Source: Sipunculus nudus
Taxonomy: Eukaryota; Annelida; Sipuncula; Golfingiida; Sipunculidae
DNA: 64,000 bases
Direction: 5' to 3'
Assembly: GCA_026874595.1 (NCBI GenBank)
Contig: CM049313.1
Span: 53,491,659-53,555,658, forward strand
Part shown: positions 1 to 12,279 of the stretch, in pieces
Layout: every line of letters starts with the position of its first letter
Position numbering within the stretch: position 1 is the stretch's first letter
Notes under the pieces: generated by a model
Told to the model about the DNA's origin: nothing
Database searches by the model: none
Seen by the model: only the letters and a program-made list of their open reading frames with translations
Translations under genes and position numbers: made by a program

Positions 1-425
1 CATGTTGCACAATGATTCTTTGTCAAAATCCCATGTTGCACTATGATTCTATGTCAAAATCCCATATTGCACTATGATTCTATGTCAAAATCCCATGTTG
101 CACTATGATTCTATGCCAAAATTACATGATACACTATGGTTCTATGTCCGAATTGTATGATGAACTATGATTCTATGTCAAAATCCCATGATGAACTATG
201 ATTCAAACTTCTGATTCACTGTATTCCTTGGCAAACTCCAAATAAGGCATTAGGATTCCCTGTAAAAATCCCATGATGCACTATGATTCAGTGTAAACAT
301 CCCATGATGCACTATAAACCAATGTCAAAATTCCATAATATATTATGATCCATGTCAAAATCTCATGATGCTGAATGATCCTATATATTAAAATCACATG
401 ATGCATTATGATTCCATGTTATAAT
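1..425. repeat. 31-bp minisatellite (about 12 units)
   Basis: Imperfect tandem copies of a 31-bp unit built around ATGCACTATGATTC and TGTCAAAATCCC run from the first base of the window. The units near the left edge are nearly identical; those after position 200 diverge, and one is interrupted by about 50 bp of unrelated sequence. The array is cut by the window edge. It lies beyond the 3' end of the minus-strand gene ending at 1091. Confidence 0.9.
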
Positions 426-1090
426 AATATGATAGACTTTGATCAAATCTCAAGATCCTATGATCCAGTGTGATCTGATGACGCAATCTGCCACAAGAAA
501 ATTGGAATAAGAACTGAAATTTACTTTCTGTACTCCTGCTTATTCATAGGTAATCCAAAAGGTAAAATGCAGCTTTCAAAATCTCTCAAAATTTAACCTC
601 ATGTTGGTATTCTGACAACATGATATCACCACTCCATGTGCATTTGTCTCTTTGTCAAAACTGACAAAGGGATCAGTAAATTTACTTTGAGCATATTTTG
701 TTTACTTAAGACATATCCTTAGACTGTTTCATGAACCTGAAGAATATGGCAAAGCTGTCAGGAAATGCAGACTGCTTCAAGTTGTATATGGGAAAATGTA
801 AAACCTGACACAGCACTTAATACCTGAGTACTGAAAACACCAAAAATGCATTTTCTCTGATTATTTATCCTTCCTTTGAGAGAACACAACTCCTTTCTGA
901 GCACTATAATTCCTGAGAAATTTGAACCTAACTTAGATGTTGTATAAACACTGAAGAATTTAAATGCATCCAAAACTGTATAAAATCTCCTTTTTGAAAT
1001 GTTGGAATTCACCCAAAATGACCAGCATGAAGCAGATTTCTTAATGTCAACCTTATGGCCATAAGTGCCATCTTGTGGTGGCTGGATGAA
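426..1090 (-). other. 3' flank / presumed 3' UTR of the LAS2-like gene
   Basis: AT-rich sequence directly after the stop codon of the minus-strand gene. I see no convincing AATAAA on the minus strand, so the transcript end is not placed. An open frame at 758-1012 has no coding character. Confidence 0.4.
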
Positions 1091-1237
1091 CTAACCATTC
1101 ATGCATGCCCCAATAAACAGATCAATCATGCTCCATTGAATATTGTCAAGTTTGCCGGTTGCCGTGACATCAGAAATAGACTGGTGCACAAGATCCCTCA
1201 CCAGGGCGCGCTTCTTACAATTTGCTACTTGAGTGAC
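1091..1237 (-). CDS. LAS2-like gene, terminal exon
   Basis: 147 nt in phase 0. The acceptor ATTTACAG ends at 1238 and the TAG stop is at 1093-1091. It encodes 48 residues with an amphipathic pattern (ALVRDLVHQSISDVTATGKL). Phase 0 agrees with the preceding exon. It could be preceded by another phase-0 exon in the long intron. Confidence 0.75.
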   Translation of the reverse strand, partial: VTQVANCKKRALVRDLVHQSISDVTATGKLDNIQWSMIDLFIGACMNG

Positions 1238-2562
1238 CTGTAAATAATGCAGGAGGGGAACAAGACTAGAATAGAGAACAGAGTGAGTTGAAAAGGCACA
1301 AAATATCAGCAAAAGAAAAGATCATCTCAAAAGCAACAACAAGGTCACACAAATTATAAATATTAACAATATGAGATGACCACAGTATGGTACTGCACAC
1401 AGTATGGTTAGAACAACGTTGTTACTAGAGGACCTCATTTCATCAGCTAATTGTAAACTTATTTATATCTGTTATTTGAAAATGAAAATGATTAATGTGA
1501 AACAATATTTTAGCGTTTTCTTAACCTCTATGGCAAGGAGAAGATTGGATATTAAGACTGAGAGTGTATCAAGAAATATTAAGAATTATTAAGTGTGGAT
1601 GAAGCATCTAAGTTTTTTTTTTATTTCATCAAGACAAATGGGTTATGTTGCTAAAATACATGAAATATCTTAAAATTTGTATTTTATTCCGATCCAAAAA
1701 AAACTTTAATATTTGGCAAATAAGCTTTTTTATAACATTTAACCCAATAGCTAGCATAGTTTTATCAATCATATTTCCTTAATACAGTGCTGATAACTGA
1801 TACTGAAAATCTACTAATCAGTCAGCTATAATTTTAAAGACAATTAATCACTAAACCTAGGTTGATGATTCATGTTAATTCTTTATTAATAATCAATTCT
1901 CTCAATCAATAGCCTTAATATCTAAATCACAAAAACATTTGTCACAGGGAGAATCAGAGTGTCACAGGGAGAAACAGAGTCTAATTCTTATCTTGAACTG
2001 AAGTCTCCTTTTCCTTTAAGGCAGAGTTCCCTAAAATTTCATTTCCATGGCCTTTCTAAGATTTTATAGAGATAATCATTTATATTTTTAAGATTTTTGG
2101 ACAGCCTTCTTTCATATCCCTTTGGCTGTCTGAGTTTTCCATCTTTTATCACCATTTTCATGTCTAGACCTAGTTAACAAAAATTGACTAGAATGGCTTT
2201 GTTTTTGCAGTCGAAAAACAAATATACACCTCTCATCACCCTCCCCGAGGGGGGACCCACTATCCAAAAGTCTAAGAAAAATATATACACATATGCATCA
2301 TCTCTTAAAGTTCAAGGTCACAAGGTAGAACTCGTCATAGAACTGGGTGGAAACTAATGATGTATAATTTGAGGGAAAATCTTTGGTATTTCAGAAGAGA
2401 GACATAAAAAGGTCTCTGATAATAGGCTGAACTACAATAACCAAAATTTGTGAAATTTTTAGAAAAATCTTTAAATAGCTAATTTAATGCATTTCACAGG
2501 CTTTGAGAATACTTGTAAAATGTTCAAGGATTGTAAGCAAGAGGGAACCCCGTACATATATT

Positions 2563-2631
<69 letters not shown>

Positions 2632-5600
2632 TATATATGTCGAGGCCCAGATTAGAATCTGGCCCAATTTAAAACTGGGCCAGCCCAGATCAAACTTTTT
2701 ATTTGGACCGGCCCAGATCCTAATTCTAATCTGGGCCAGACCAGTTTCAAACTGGGCCAGCCCAGATTAAAATTTTGATCTGGACCGGTCCAGATTACAA
2801 TCCTGTGGTGAAGACTTCAGGATTTAAATCTGGTCTGGACTGATTTTAAACTGGGCTGGCCCAGATGTGAAATTTGATCTTGGCTGGTTAATATTACAAT
2901 CCTGTGGTGGACTGATTTTAAACTGGGCTGGCCCAGATTAGAATCTTGATCTTGGCTAGTCAAGATTACAGTCCTGTGGTGGACTGATTTTAAACTAGGC
3001 CTACCCAGATCAGAATCCTAATCTAATCTTAGGCTAGCTTGATTTTTATCATCTTAATTCAGATAAAACAGTAAACATTTATTCCAGATACACTATTTTG
3101 AAGGGCACATAACATAATGAACAAGATCATTTAAAATATTTTAATGAGGAAAAGGCAGGCGAACAAATGTAATGTACTTCTTTGGTTTCATCTTTTCTTC
3201 AAGCATGCAAGTTCACATCAACTACAACTTAACCACATACCAGTTTAGAATATGTGTCAGTTCAGAGACATCTACTTGACTTTGTATCAAAATTTTAAAC
3301 TTTACTGAGATAATTATCTGTTCTGAATATCAAAATAACATGTGTTATATTAAATATATATATGCATAATTATATACCAGCTTTACTCATTTATAAATGA
3401 ACAAAAGTAATTTTTCAGTCTTGATGCTGATATGGGTGAGAAGCTTGACATTGTGCCCTAACATGGGGCTAGGGAGAGGTTTGTGATACCATTACTGTAA
3501 TTTTCAATAGCAGAAAATCCACAGCTGAGAAAATGATATGATTGCTGTCATTTGGCAGTCTTAAAAAAAGATGTGAACATACGTGAAAATTGGATTTAGA
3601 ATTTAATTCAGAGGGTGACAAACATGGTGGAGGTTTCACTTTCAAGTAAATAACTTTTAAAAAAGCTAATCTAATAACTGATAACTAATCTAAATTGAAG
3701 ATAGTTAAATGCTGCAATACAAATATTCTGTACCTTCAATAGTTTAAATGCTGAGTTGATGAATATTGTTCCCACTGTTCTATCTAAATACATTATGATC
3801 TTGTTAATAATTCACACAAATTAGCCAATATCAACCTAATTTATGTACACTAGATATATATTTTTCTGTTTGCTAAATTTCAGTCACCTAATTTCAATGA
3901 CTTAAGTTCAGGTATTTTAATAGATGTTTCAGGGCCTTCTTCCTTAATATGTAGTATGTTATAAATTCTAGGTCCAATGTTACAATACTGGGGGGGGGGG
4001 GGGAATTACAGAGCAAAAACCAACTTAAATGATAAATGATAAATAACTTTAAATAACAAATAATATTTAGAGAATTTACAGGTGTTGCATGGATCACAAG
4101 CTTAACATTGTGTAACACATATATAAATAATTATTGATTAAATTTGGTTTTTGTTTGTTGAATTAATGCACATGTTCTGCAAGCTATATTTGTAGTTTAA
4201 GCTGTAAAATACCAGTGTCTAACATGATTATTTTATAATCATTCACATAAGAGGTAAAATTACAAAATAAATATGACAGGAGAGTCCAACCAATGATATT
4301 TTCATAGAATATGAAATAAATTCATAAAATATTAATTATTATGGACTTACAATGTTTTACAAATTCTTTGAATTGATTAAAGGCCAGCTAAGAAAATATA
4401 GTGTACCAGTAATTGAAGCCAGCCTAGGAGTAGATTAGGATTCTGATCTGGCTGGTGCAGTTTAAAATCAGTCCAACACAGGATTGTTGACTGGCCCAGA
4501 TCAAAATTCTAATCCAGGCTGGCCCAGTTTAAAATCAGTCCAGACCAGATTTAAATCATGAAGTCAGTTTAAAACTGGTCTGGCCCAGATTAAAATTTTG
4601 ATCCTGGCCGGTCCAAATCAAAATTTTTATCTGGGCTGGCCCAGTTTTAAATTGGGCCAGATTCTAATCTGGGCCTCGACATATATATTGAGGAATGCCA
4701 GGATATAAAGTGGGGACTGGCTGAGCCACCTCACCTCTGGCGGGGACTGAAGACATTCCTTCTTGAACTGGTCCACGATCCGGTTCGCTCTTTCCTCAAA
4801 TGATAATTGTTCATCGCCATCATGCTGCTCTAGGTCCACATGAACTGGTGGCTTTCTGCGGTAAAAAAAAATTTAAGTGCACGTGAAACATGTGGACTTT
4901 TTGTTAGCTTGATCAAATGGGAGTCCTACCACCATAATTTTCTTACATGATCCAGAACAGCCATTAACTGTCAATTTTGAGCCCTGCCCCCCAAGCACTG
5001 ATTAATTAATAGGCCGTATCCACACTAGCGAATAATCTGGATCATGATTCTGATTACTCTGTCCTTTTTGGACAATTGAAATGCATCAGTTCAGTCTTTT
5101 GAAGTCTGTTTGAAAGGCAGTCTACAGCAGTTTGGTTTAATTAAGCCTGGTTTACAGAGTTGTAAGTCTGGGAATTCCTTGTACTTATAGGAAATCCATC
5201 TCTTGCCTGCCTGAGACTACTTTTTCTACCATTTGACCCCAATCCTTCCTGTGAAATATAACTTTTTGCAGCACAGTTAATTCGACAGACAACCAAGTGT
5301 GCACAGCAAAGTCATGTTTTATAAAATAAACTGATTAAAGCTTTAGTAAAGCGAAATACAGTGCAGACACAAAACACTACTTCCATGCAGACTAAAGAAA
5401 AACGGTTTCAGTAGAATACGATTTAGGTGCGAACCAAGTGTAGATACATTCATATTCTGTTTTGAAATAATGAGATAACAGGTTAAGTCTGATGAGATGC
5501 TGTTCAGACTTAAAATGATCTGATGCAGTCATTCTAGCGGAGGTTCAAGACTACCGCAATGATGTGGCAGAAGGAATAGGTTCAACACCATCTACAGGAG

Positions 5601-8600
5601 TAAAACAACACTGTTGTATAATCAATGAGATCATACAATATATGATATTAAATATATGTAATATACTGTGATTCATACATTGTGGAGTACTGCTCCCAGG
5701 ACCTGTCTCCATCAAGAATACTCTCTGTCCCTGGACTGTCAGTACCACAACGGTCCCTAAGCAGCTGCTGAACTCTGTCTAAGAAGCCAGTCGTTCTGTT
5801 TCCAGTATCATCCAAGTCACCTGTAATTTACAAATAATATATAAAAAGTATCTTTATAATGTATTGTCTGTACTAGTTTACCACATCTAATATTCTAGCT
5901 TTGCTCATTTTTTTAAATAAGGGATATATGTTTCTTGTAAAAGTACAGAAATTTTAAGTACACTTGTACTTTAAGGTCTCTATTAGACTAGCGCTAGATC
6001 GGCCCTCTGACATTATGGCCAGTTTACTGGCTTGCCAGAGTGCCTGGACATCTAACTCTGAGGATCGCATTAAAAGGCCCCATGAGGATGCAAATATTTT
6101 CGTCATTTTTGACAACGCCTCATTGCTTACAAGTATTGTGTCACTTCAAATAAACCCACTAGACCTTTCAATAAGTTTCTTATCTCTCCAACGACACCTA
6201 TCATGTGTGTGAAATATTCTGTTATAACCCAATATATTCATAAATTGTTCTGCTTGTACGGGAGATTTCTGCCTGCGGTCTGCCTGCTGACTGTATGCGG
6301 AGATACAGTTATAAAGCGTAGCGTGGACGGTTCTAAATTTGGCTTGTGTCACGACTCAGTAGGGGGCCCTAACTGAGCTATGTTTTTCACGTCTACTATT
6401 AGACCAGAATGCTTTAACATGTTAGCCATGGTCCTTTTAAGGTCAATGATTCACCTCATACATATAATAATAAAAATTGCATCCAGTCTTTGTGTATTGT
6501 ATGAAAATGTAATTTAATTTAAAAAGCTCTCTTCTTAACAGTGAATAATCTTATAGCAAAATTGGTGTTTGGAACTACATCTTGCTTACCTGACTTATCT
6601 GCTGAAAAAAATGTAAAATCAATGCAGTTTTTTCAGACTACATTGTATTTCATAAAACTAATATAATTACCATCTGTAATCATATTAATCGTGACTTGTA
6701 ACACATGTAGCAAACATTAACTCCTTTGTCCTTCCTTGTTTAGGTATCCTCAATAACTGCAGCATCTTACCTAGACTGAGACTTTGTCCTGTTTCCCAAG
6801 CTGGCACAGAGATACCTTTTGGTGGGCTGACCACACTGCTTGCAGTATCCTGGACTTCCTCAATTAGCTGTGATGCAAAATCCTGGTGTCTTAAACTCGC
6901 TTTTAATGCTGAAGACTCCTCCTCAAGATCAGTGTCAAAACCACTCAGCCCTGTCCCATTCTGATTGACACTAAGAGCACCTCGCTCACAACCATCGAAT
7001 ATTTTACGGTTCTGCACAGAAGGAGCACTTCTTTGTTTTGACAGATTTTCATGTGGCGCCACCTTTTGGGTGTTTGATGCTCCACTCATGTGGTTATTGA
7101 CCTCTGATATCAGTCTGTCCGTGCTTGTCTCTGAGGGTACAGAGTTGAGTGACATTTTACTCACAGACAAGTGACTGTCTACTTGAGGCTGGTCATAGCC
7201 ACCTGCATGACGACTAAGGTCATATCGAACTTGCTTTGCATTTTTTAAGGCAGGGTCACTTTGTGTCTGCCTCTGACTAGTATAAGCACCACGAATAGTT
7301 TCATGCACATCCAAATATTTATGGCTTTGAGTACCCATGTTTTTATCTGACAGCAGCTCATCTAAACTTGAACTTATTGACCTGACCGGGGCTGGTCTTG
7401 AAGGATCATGGACAGAAGAAAGACTTTCTAAATGTTTTCTTTCTTTTCGTGAGTACTGAACATCATAAGCACCATCTGGGCTGGTTTTGAGGTGATTTAC
7501 ATCTGATAAAGTTCCTCCTCTTGAACCCTGTCTCTCAGGGTGTATTTCATTTACACTCTGGCTTTGGCAAGGCACTCTAATCTTATTCCTAGAATTTTCC
7601 AAATCTCCCATTGAGAGCTGACCACGACTTGTCCTTGACCCTGCTGAGGTGTATGTGTCATTTGCATGATAGGACTGATGGGATACATCATGTGACCTAT
7701 TTAAACCAATAGCAGGATTCATTGTTCTTGGCTGGCTAAGTAAATACTGTTGGTAAGTTCTACCCTTACTATCAAGCCTGTCCATAATGCTCTGTGCATT
7801 TGGATAATCTTGCAAAATTGCTTTATCCACTGAATGCATTGAATGAGAGCTTGTCTCTGGTTTGACAGATTGTTTTGGCCCAGATGATCCTGTATATGGG
7901 TTTGAGTGAATTAATATATCTGTTTCCTGACTGTCAACTTTGTGTGGTTGTAAATCTACCCGAGTCTCACTGGGCAGGGAAGACAGATTGTCGAAGGTGA
8001 CATCATTCAGCATGCGGTCAGTTTTGGCCAGGTTATGGTACACTGAAAAACAAAGCAATATAATTCAAGTCATTGTATATTGACAGAAAACATATCTATC
8101 ATCTGTAATGAAGTGACAGTTACAGCTGTCAAATTTGTAAAAATAAAACATGAATGACTTATTATTTAGTCAACAAAATTTATTTTAAAAAGTGTGATTT
8201 AAAAAGCTTAGCATTTATAACATGGATGACCGTGCAGGTACATGCACACTTTACTGTACTAGCTGGTCCATAGATTGCACTATATACTAATTGGAGATAA
8301 CATACATGTAACATGTTTCCATAGACATCATGTTATTATACTGCCGTTACAACTTCAAGCTTTATTATACTGGCCTGAAAACTGAAGGAAGTCACTCTTG
8401 TCATTGATAATGACATGTTAATTGATGAGCTTCTGATAGGTAAATGTCATCATTCCATTGAATAACCAATAACATAAATAACCAGAAAAAAATTATAAGA
8501 TATTGCATACCTTATTAATGGCACAACAATACAACTGCATCTATCCCCCTAAGCATATCTGCACCCAGATAATAAAATATCCCCTAGTGAATGTCCTCCC

Positions 8601-9481
8601 TACCTCACAAAAAAAAGTTTTGTAGAAATCAATTCACAAACCAAATTGACAAATAAAAACATAACCTCCTTGGAAGAGATAAAAATTTGATGGTAAAACA
8701 TAATTCCATGTGATGAACAGTATATGTATTAAACAGCAAATAGTTTATGGTATGGTTGAGGCGAGTGTTAGCATGGTTGGCTTGCGAGGGGTTTGAATCA
8801 AGGGTTCGAACGTTACCACCCTGTAACAGTCAGTGAATGAGTTCCCATCCTAAACAGTTGACCTGTGAGAGGCTCCTTGTCCAGTGAAGAGACCCACCAG
8901 AGTCTTGTACAAACAGAGATGCCCAGCTTACGAGGAATTTAAAGTATTGTGGTAGTAGGTTTACTGAATGCCGGAATGTTTAGCCCATTATGGTAAACAG
9001 GTTGAGAACACAGCGTACTTAGGTGAGGAGGGTGGTTATGAATTTAACGGTTCTTTGATGGAGCGTTAACACCTGAGCTATAAATCATGTATTGTATACA
9101 GTATCATGACATGTGTAAACACGGACTCGTTTACCTGGACCTCACCTGTCTGATGGCGATTAATGACCAGGTAGGTCAGGTGTTGTCCACGACATGCCTG
9201 TACTGATCACATGTTTAGAGTGATGAACTGATCTATTTATGATTAGAGTAAATGAGATGCAATGTAAACAGCCTAGACGCTTCCATTCATACCTAAGTCA
9301 TGAAAATTTACACCTGTATGTGTATTTTCATGTACAATTAATATGCTACGCATATATCACTAAAATTAAAACCAGATCTGTATCTTTATATATCTAATAA
9401 TACTCAAATTTGTCATATCATTGTGACTTATGCAAAATTTGCTGCATTGTAAAAATGTTTAAATTTATTAAACTTGTTAAA

Positions 9482-9523
<42 letters not shown>

Positions 9524-12254
9524 ATAAAAAATACTTTAAAATCCACAGTAATATGTAAATTAGAAAATTTTTCAGAAAGAAAATTTCATCATGGAGCTCA
9601 TGATATACATGATACTATTAAACTTATTGTATCATAGCATTATGTGTCAGTTCACATTGACAATAAATACTATTGCAATGCTCTGTGGGAGTCAAATATT
9701 AATCCCCTAATTCCTTCATGCTTCTTACTCAGAAATGAATTCCCAGAAACACAGTATATTGTAGTGACAAAAAAAATAAGAAAACACAAAAACAAGCAGC
9801 TTAATAGAAAACATTTCATGTAGTCTACAACAGCTCCTGTGAAACCTGAAATTATCCCCGTTCATATCCTGAGAAAACGTGAGCATGCTCACTGATTGCT
9901 TCCTTAGCGTACCTGATCATGTTTAATCCTGAGCATTAGGTTCTTTACAATCTACAGAGTTACTGGAATACCGGTTTTAATGCTTCCTAAAAACAACACA
10001 ACAAGCTTTTAAACACATAACAGACTTGAGCGGAGAGTCAACATGAGCTAAGAGGGTCAGGACATCGTGAGTGTGCACGCCATATCTCTTTATACCTGGG
10101 AGTGTATTTCAGCTATACAAAAAAGTTTATTGTGAAAGGTGAGCCCTGTTTAAAATGATAGGTCCTCTGTGATAGTGGTGTTGGCACTCCTGGTGGACTT
10201 TGTTTCTGTAATTAATATGTGTACATTGTTTGTTGAACTGATGTCTGGTATAGTAACTTATTCTTAAGCACAACGGTTTATTTGATTCCTTTTTTTTTAG
10301 ATATTATTTCTTGGGCCATAGATTTATTTGTAATCTTAATCAACCCAAATAAGCAAATCTGTTTGAAAATCAAAATGTTTATGATGACTTGGAGAAGTTT
10401 AAGGACTGTTCTTAAGTGTTTTAGAGAGTGTTTAACAACACAAGCATCATCTGACATTGAATACATAATTGTATGTCACACTGAAGAGCACTATGGTGTA
10501 ATTGTTAGGGTGCTAGACTTGAGACCACAGGCTATAAGTTTTCAAAGTTTTCTTTTGGACCATGCTCAGGGCTAAGTAGTGTTGGAACTAATAACCGATT
10601 ATGATCACTGATCTCAAGGCTGAGGCATACAATCTGACATTTGATTTTGCATAGTTTCATAATTAATTACAGAGTTTTTCACAAAGGTTAGGTTTTGTAA
10701 TGACAGAAGGTATGCTTTCATAAAATCTGAGTCAACAAACTTTAGAACAATCTGTGTTTACCAATAGATTCACACCTAAGTTCAATATATACACATGTAT
10801 GCTATAGAGTTATTACATGAGTTATTAGATATATTATTAGCCAATATTAGGCCTACATATCAATTAGGAGGATGTAGAGGCCTATATTTGATCAGAAATT
10901 TCACACTCCTAAGGAGTCAACCAATTTTTACTGATGGTTGATCATGAAATGACAAGTGATCCCCAGCATTTCTTAAAAGAGACTTATAATTGATCATTGT
11001 TTGCTGATATGCTGTTGATGATCGATTATGATCAAGGAAGCAACTCCCAACACTAGTGCTAAGACCCCTGGCAAAAGTCTTTATCACAAAGGCATGCCCT
11101 CTCCACCCAGGAGTGAAGTGGTGTGTACTAGTCATAGGCAGCAGGCAAATTTATTATAAATACCTTCTTGTGTCTAGTAATCAAGACTGTGTGCTGTGTA
11201 GGAGACTTAGAAGAGCCATATGAACAAGCAGGCCTTTAACAACAGGTAGGAAAATTATAAAGTCCCATGAGACTGACATTGTCAGTGATATCAGATATAA
11301 ACCCAACCTTTTTTTAATAATAAATTAAGAGATAACCACTGGCTTTTGATAATTTTTTTTTGTGCAAAGACATACATCTGCAAGAAAAACTTTTTAAAAT
11401 TGTTTCTTGATTAGAGGATAGAAACTGCAAAGAGCTCTTAAGAAGCACATACCACTTCCAGCAATATGTATTCAGATCTTGATTAAGTGAATTCAGTACA
11501 AGAAGAACATGGTTGTCATCTGTGGCCACATAGAGAGCCATTTCTGGCAACCTATATGGATTTTTTAAAATCAATTATCCCAAGAAAAGTCTATAAAAAT
11601 TCTAAAATAAACATGAACCTGAATTTAATTGAACCATATTATCTTCAATGATTTTAGTATTTGTTACACCTGAATCTGTGTGTACACATATAAATGACCA
11701 GACCAGCACATATTTGTGCCTGTTATGTGTGTATGTTGTCCTAACTTATGATATATCACAACTGGGACATGCTGTGCTTTTGATGAGTTAAAACTTACAT
11801 GACAAATAAACAAAAAGTAGAATTACATGTTTTAATTACATATGCTTGATCACTACAAATTATATTTTTTAAAGAAAAATGTGAACAAACCTTGGCCATT
11901 TCTGCCATCACCATGGTTACTGGATAATCCATCTGTTTTGTAGCTTTGTTTATTGACCTGTGTGGATGCTGACCGCCGTAGATGCAGGTCTGGAGGTATA
12001 AGGAGATTAAGCACATCCTGCGATGCGATAGACGAGAACGTCCCTCGAGGTAGTCCATTATATTCACAAATATACGCGTCCAGTGCAGCTGTTGCTGAGG
12101 GATAATGCTGGTCCTTAAACATGACTGGAGTGACTGGTATTCCTACTGGTTCCCATGATGATGGATCAAACTTTGTAAATGTACGGGGACCTCTGGTGCT
12201 GTGTTCATGTGCAACAGCCAACCAGTCTATAAGAGGCGGCATCCTGGTATCCAT
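1091..12254 (-). CDS. LAS2-like protein (C18orf54 family), six-exon gene, 685 aa
   Basis: Spliced gene with coding exons 12254-11891, 8042-6771, 6601-6590, 5820-5679, 4855-4735 and 1237-1091. Coding length is 2058 nt (686 codons with stop), and all five junctions have GT-AG ends and matching phases (1,1,1,2,0). The ATG at 12254 is chosen because an in-frame TAG lies seven codons upstream in the same exon. Residues 51-62 read YPSATAALDAYI, followed by a serine-rich, low-complexity middle of about 430 residues with no membrane segment or catalytic motif, then a charged C-terminal region with SWEQYSTIKPPVHVD (about 587-602). The N-terminal block resembles the lung adenoma susceptibility protein 2 family, whose biochemical role is poorly known. 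The spliced gene itself is secure; the family name is from memory and less sure. A further exon in the 3.5-kb last intron cannot be excluded. Confidence 0.85.
2565..2629. repeat. (TA)n microsatellite
   Basis: About 65 bp of pure TA, directly next to the left end of the inverted-repeat element. Confidence 0.97.
2632..4687. mobile_element. 2.06-kb inverted-repeat (foldback-like) element
   Basis: The outermost 55-60 bp at 2632-2690 recur in reverse complement at 4630-4687, beginning TATATATGTCGAGGCCCAG. Both arms extend inward (to about 3050 and from about 4395) as degenerate repeats of a motif containing CTGGGCCAGCCCAGAT. The interior, 3050-4390, is AT-rich and has no transposase frame, so the element is non-autonomous. 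Its ends abut TATA sequence, consistent with insertion in a TA-rich site. Confidence 0.8.
4735..4855 (-). CDS. LAS2-like gene, exon 5
   Basis: 121 nt. The acceptor ACCGCAG ends at 4856 and the donor GTGAGG begins at 4734. It encodes KPPVHVDLEQHDGDEQ and a charged helix-like LSFEERANRIVDQFKKE, ending in phase 0. The open frame continues past the donor into an inverted-repeat element, which is why an unspliced reading looks longer. Confidence 0.85.
5679..5820 (-). CDS. LAS2-like gene, exon 4
   Basis: 142 nt. The acceptor AAATTACAG ends at 5821 and the donor GTATGA begins at 5678. It enters in phase 1 and leaves in phase 2. It encodes an acidic stretch with GFLDRVQQLLRDRCG and ends in SWEQYST, a block that continues smoothly into the next exon. 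Confidence 0.85.
5995..6130 (+). repeat. Dispersed repeat R2, copy 1 (in intron 3)
   Basis: Shares blocks such as GATGCAAATATTTTCGTCAT and GCCAGAGTGCCT with sequence at 24417-24545 (same strand) and 50925-51015 (opposite strand). No coding capacity is evident. Confidence 0.7.
6590..6601 (-). CDS. LAS2-like gene, 12-nt microexon
   Basis: CAGATAAGTCAG sits between TTTTTTTCAG and GTAAGC and adds Ala-Asp-Lys-Ser without changing frame. The acceptor is a CAGCAG tandem, so use of the second AG would give a 9-nt exon and drop only the alanine. Skipping also keeps frame. It could be alternatively used. Confidence 0.65.
6771..8042 (-). CDS. LAS2-like gene, large central exon
   Basis: 1272 nt. The acceptor (TTTTTCAG) ends at 8043 and the donor GTAAGA starts at 6770. 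The first two bases complete a valine codon begun in the previous exon; the exon ends in phase 1. It encodes about 424 residues rich in Ser, Gln, His and Asp with no recognisable domain, probably disordered. It is the longest open frame in the window. Confidence 0.9.
8751..9080 (+). mobile_element. tRNA-derived SINE
   Basis: A tRNA-like head with an A-box-like segment around 8767-8782 and a B-box GGTTCGAACGT near 8813 is followed by a non-tRNA body. It does not close into a true cloverleaf acceptor stem. The extent of the 3' part is uncertain. Confidence 0.6.
9486..9521. repeat. (TA)n microsatellite
   Basis: About 36 bp of pure TA within the large intron of the LAS2-like gene. Confidence 0.95.
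10486..11150 (+). mobile_element. tRNA-derived SINE interrupted by a MITE
   Basis: GAGCACTATGGTGTAATTG begins a tRNA-like head with TTAGGGTGCTAGACTTGAG and a degenerate B-box. The element breaks at 10576 and resumes after 11063 with ACCCCTGGCAAAAGTC. The gap is exactly a hAT-like MITE with its target duplication. Confidence 0.55.
10577..11055. mobile_element. hAT-like MITE, 479 bp, with 8-bp target duplication
   Basis: Ends are TAGTGTTGG and CCAACACTA, an inverted pair typical of hAT elements. Flanking 8-mers GGGCTAAG (10569-10576) and GTGCTAAG (11056-11063) differ at one base and look like an aged target-site duplication. The subterminal GATTATGATC segments are also inverted. There is no transposase frame. 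Confidence 0.75.
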
Positions 12255-12279
12255 GGCATTAATGCAAGTTGCCTAGCAA
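11891..12279 (-). CDS. LAS2-like gene, exon with start codon
   Basis: The ATG is at 12254-12252 and the exon ends at 11891 before a GTTTGT donor, leaving phase 1. It carries residues 1-121 and the first base of codon 122, including the SATAALDAYI block. A possible acceptor (polypyrimidine tract plus CAG) ends at 12280, so a spliced 5' UTR is possible, with a candidate noncoding exon ending near 13228. Alternatively transcription starts close by. The in-frame TAG upstream fixes the start either way. Confidence 0.85.

Larger units (their letters stand above)
1238..4734 (-). other. LAS2-like gene, last intron (3.5 kb)
   Basis: AT-rich intron. It holds a (TA)n tract at 2565-2629 and the inverted-repeat element at 2632-4687. 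A G-run lies at 3991-4003. Nothing else with coding character is seen between 1240 and 2560. Confidence 0.7.
8043..11890 (-). other. LAS2-like gene, first coding intron (3.85 kb)
   Basis: Contains a tRNA-derived SINE near 8751, a (TA)n tract at 9486-9521, and a second SINE split by a hAT-like MITE at 10577-11055. The rest is AT-rich with no exon-like frame that I can support. Confidence 0.6.

Noticed and set aside
6965-7174. 69-codon frame on the plus strand
   Set aside because: Antisense shadow of the large LAS2-like exon.
10282-10575. 97-codon frame on the plus strand
   Set aside because: Its second half is a tRNA-derived SINE; the first half overlaps an equally open minus frame of AT-rich sequence.
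11795-12067. 90-codon frame on the minus strand
   Set aside because: Out-of-frame shadow of the LAS2-like first coding exon.
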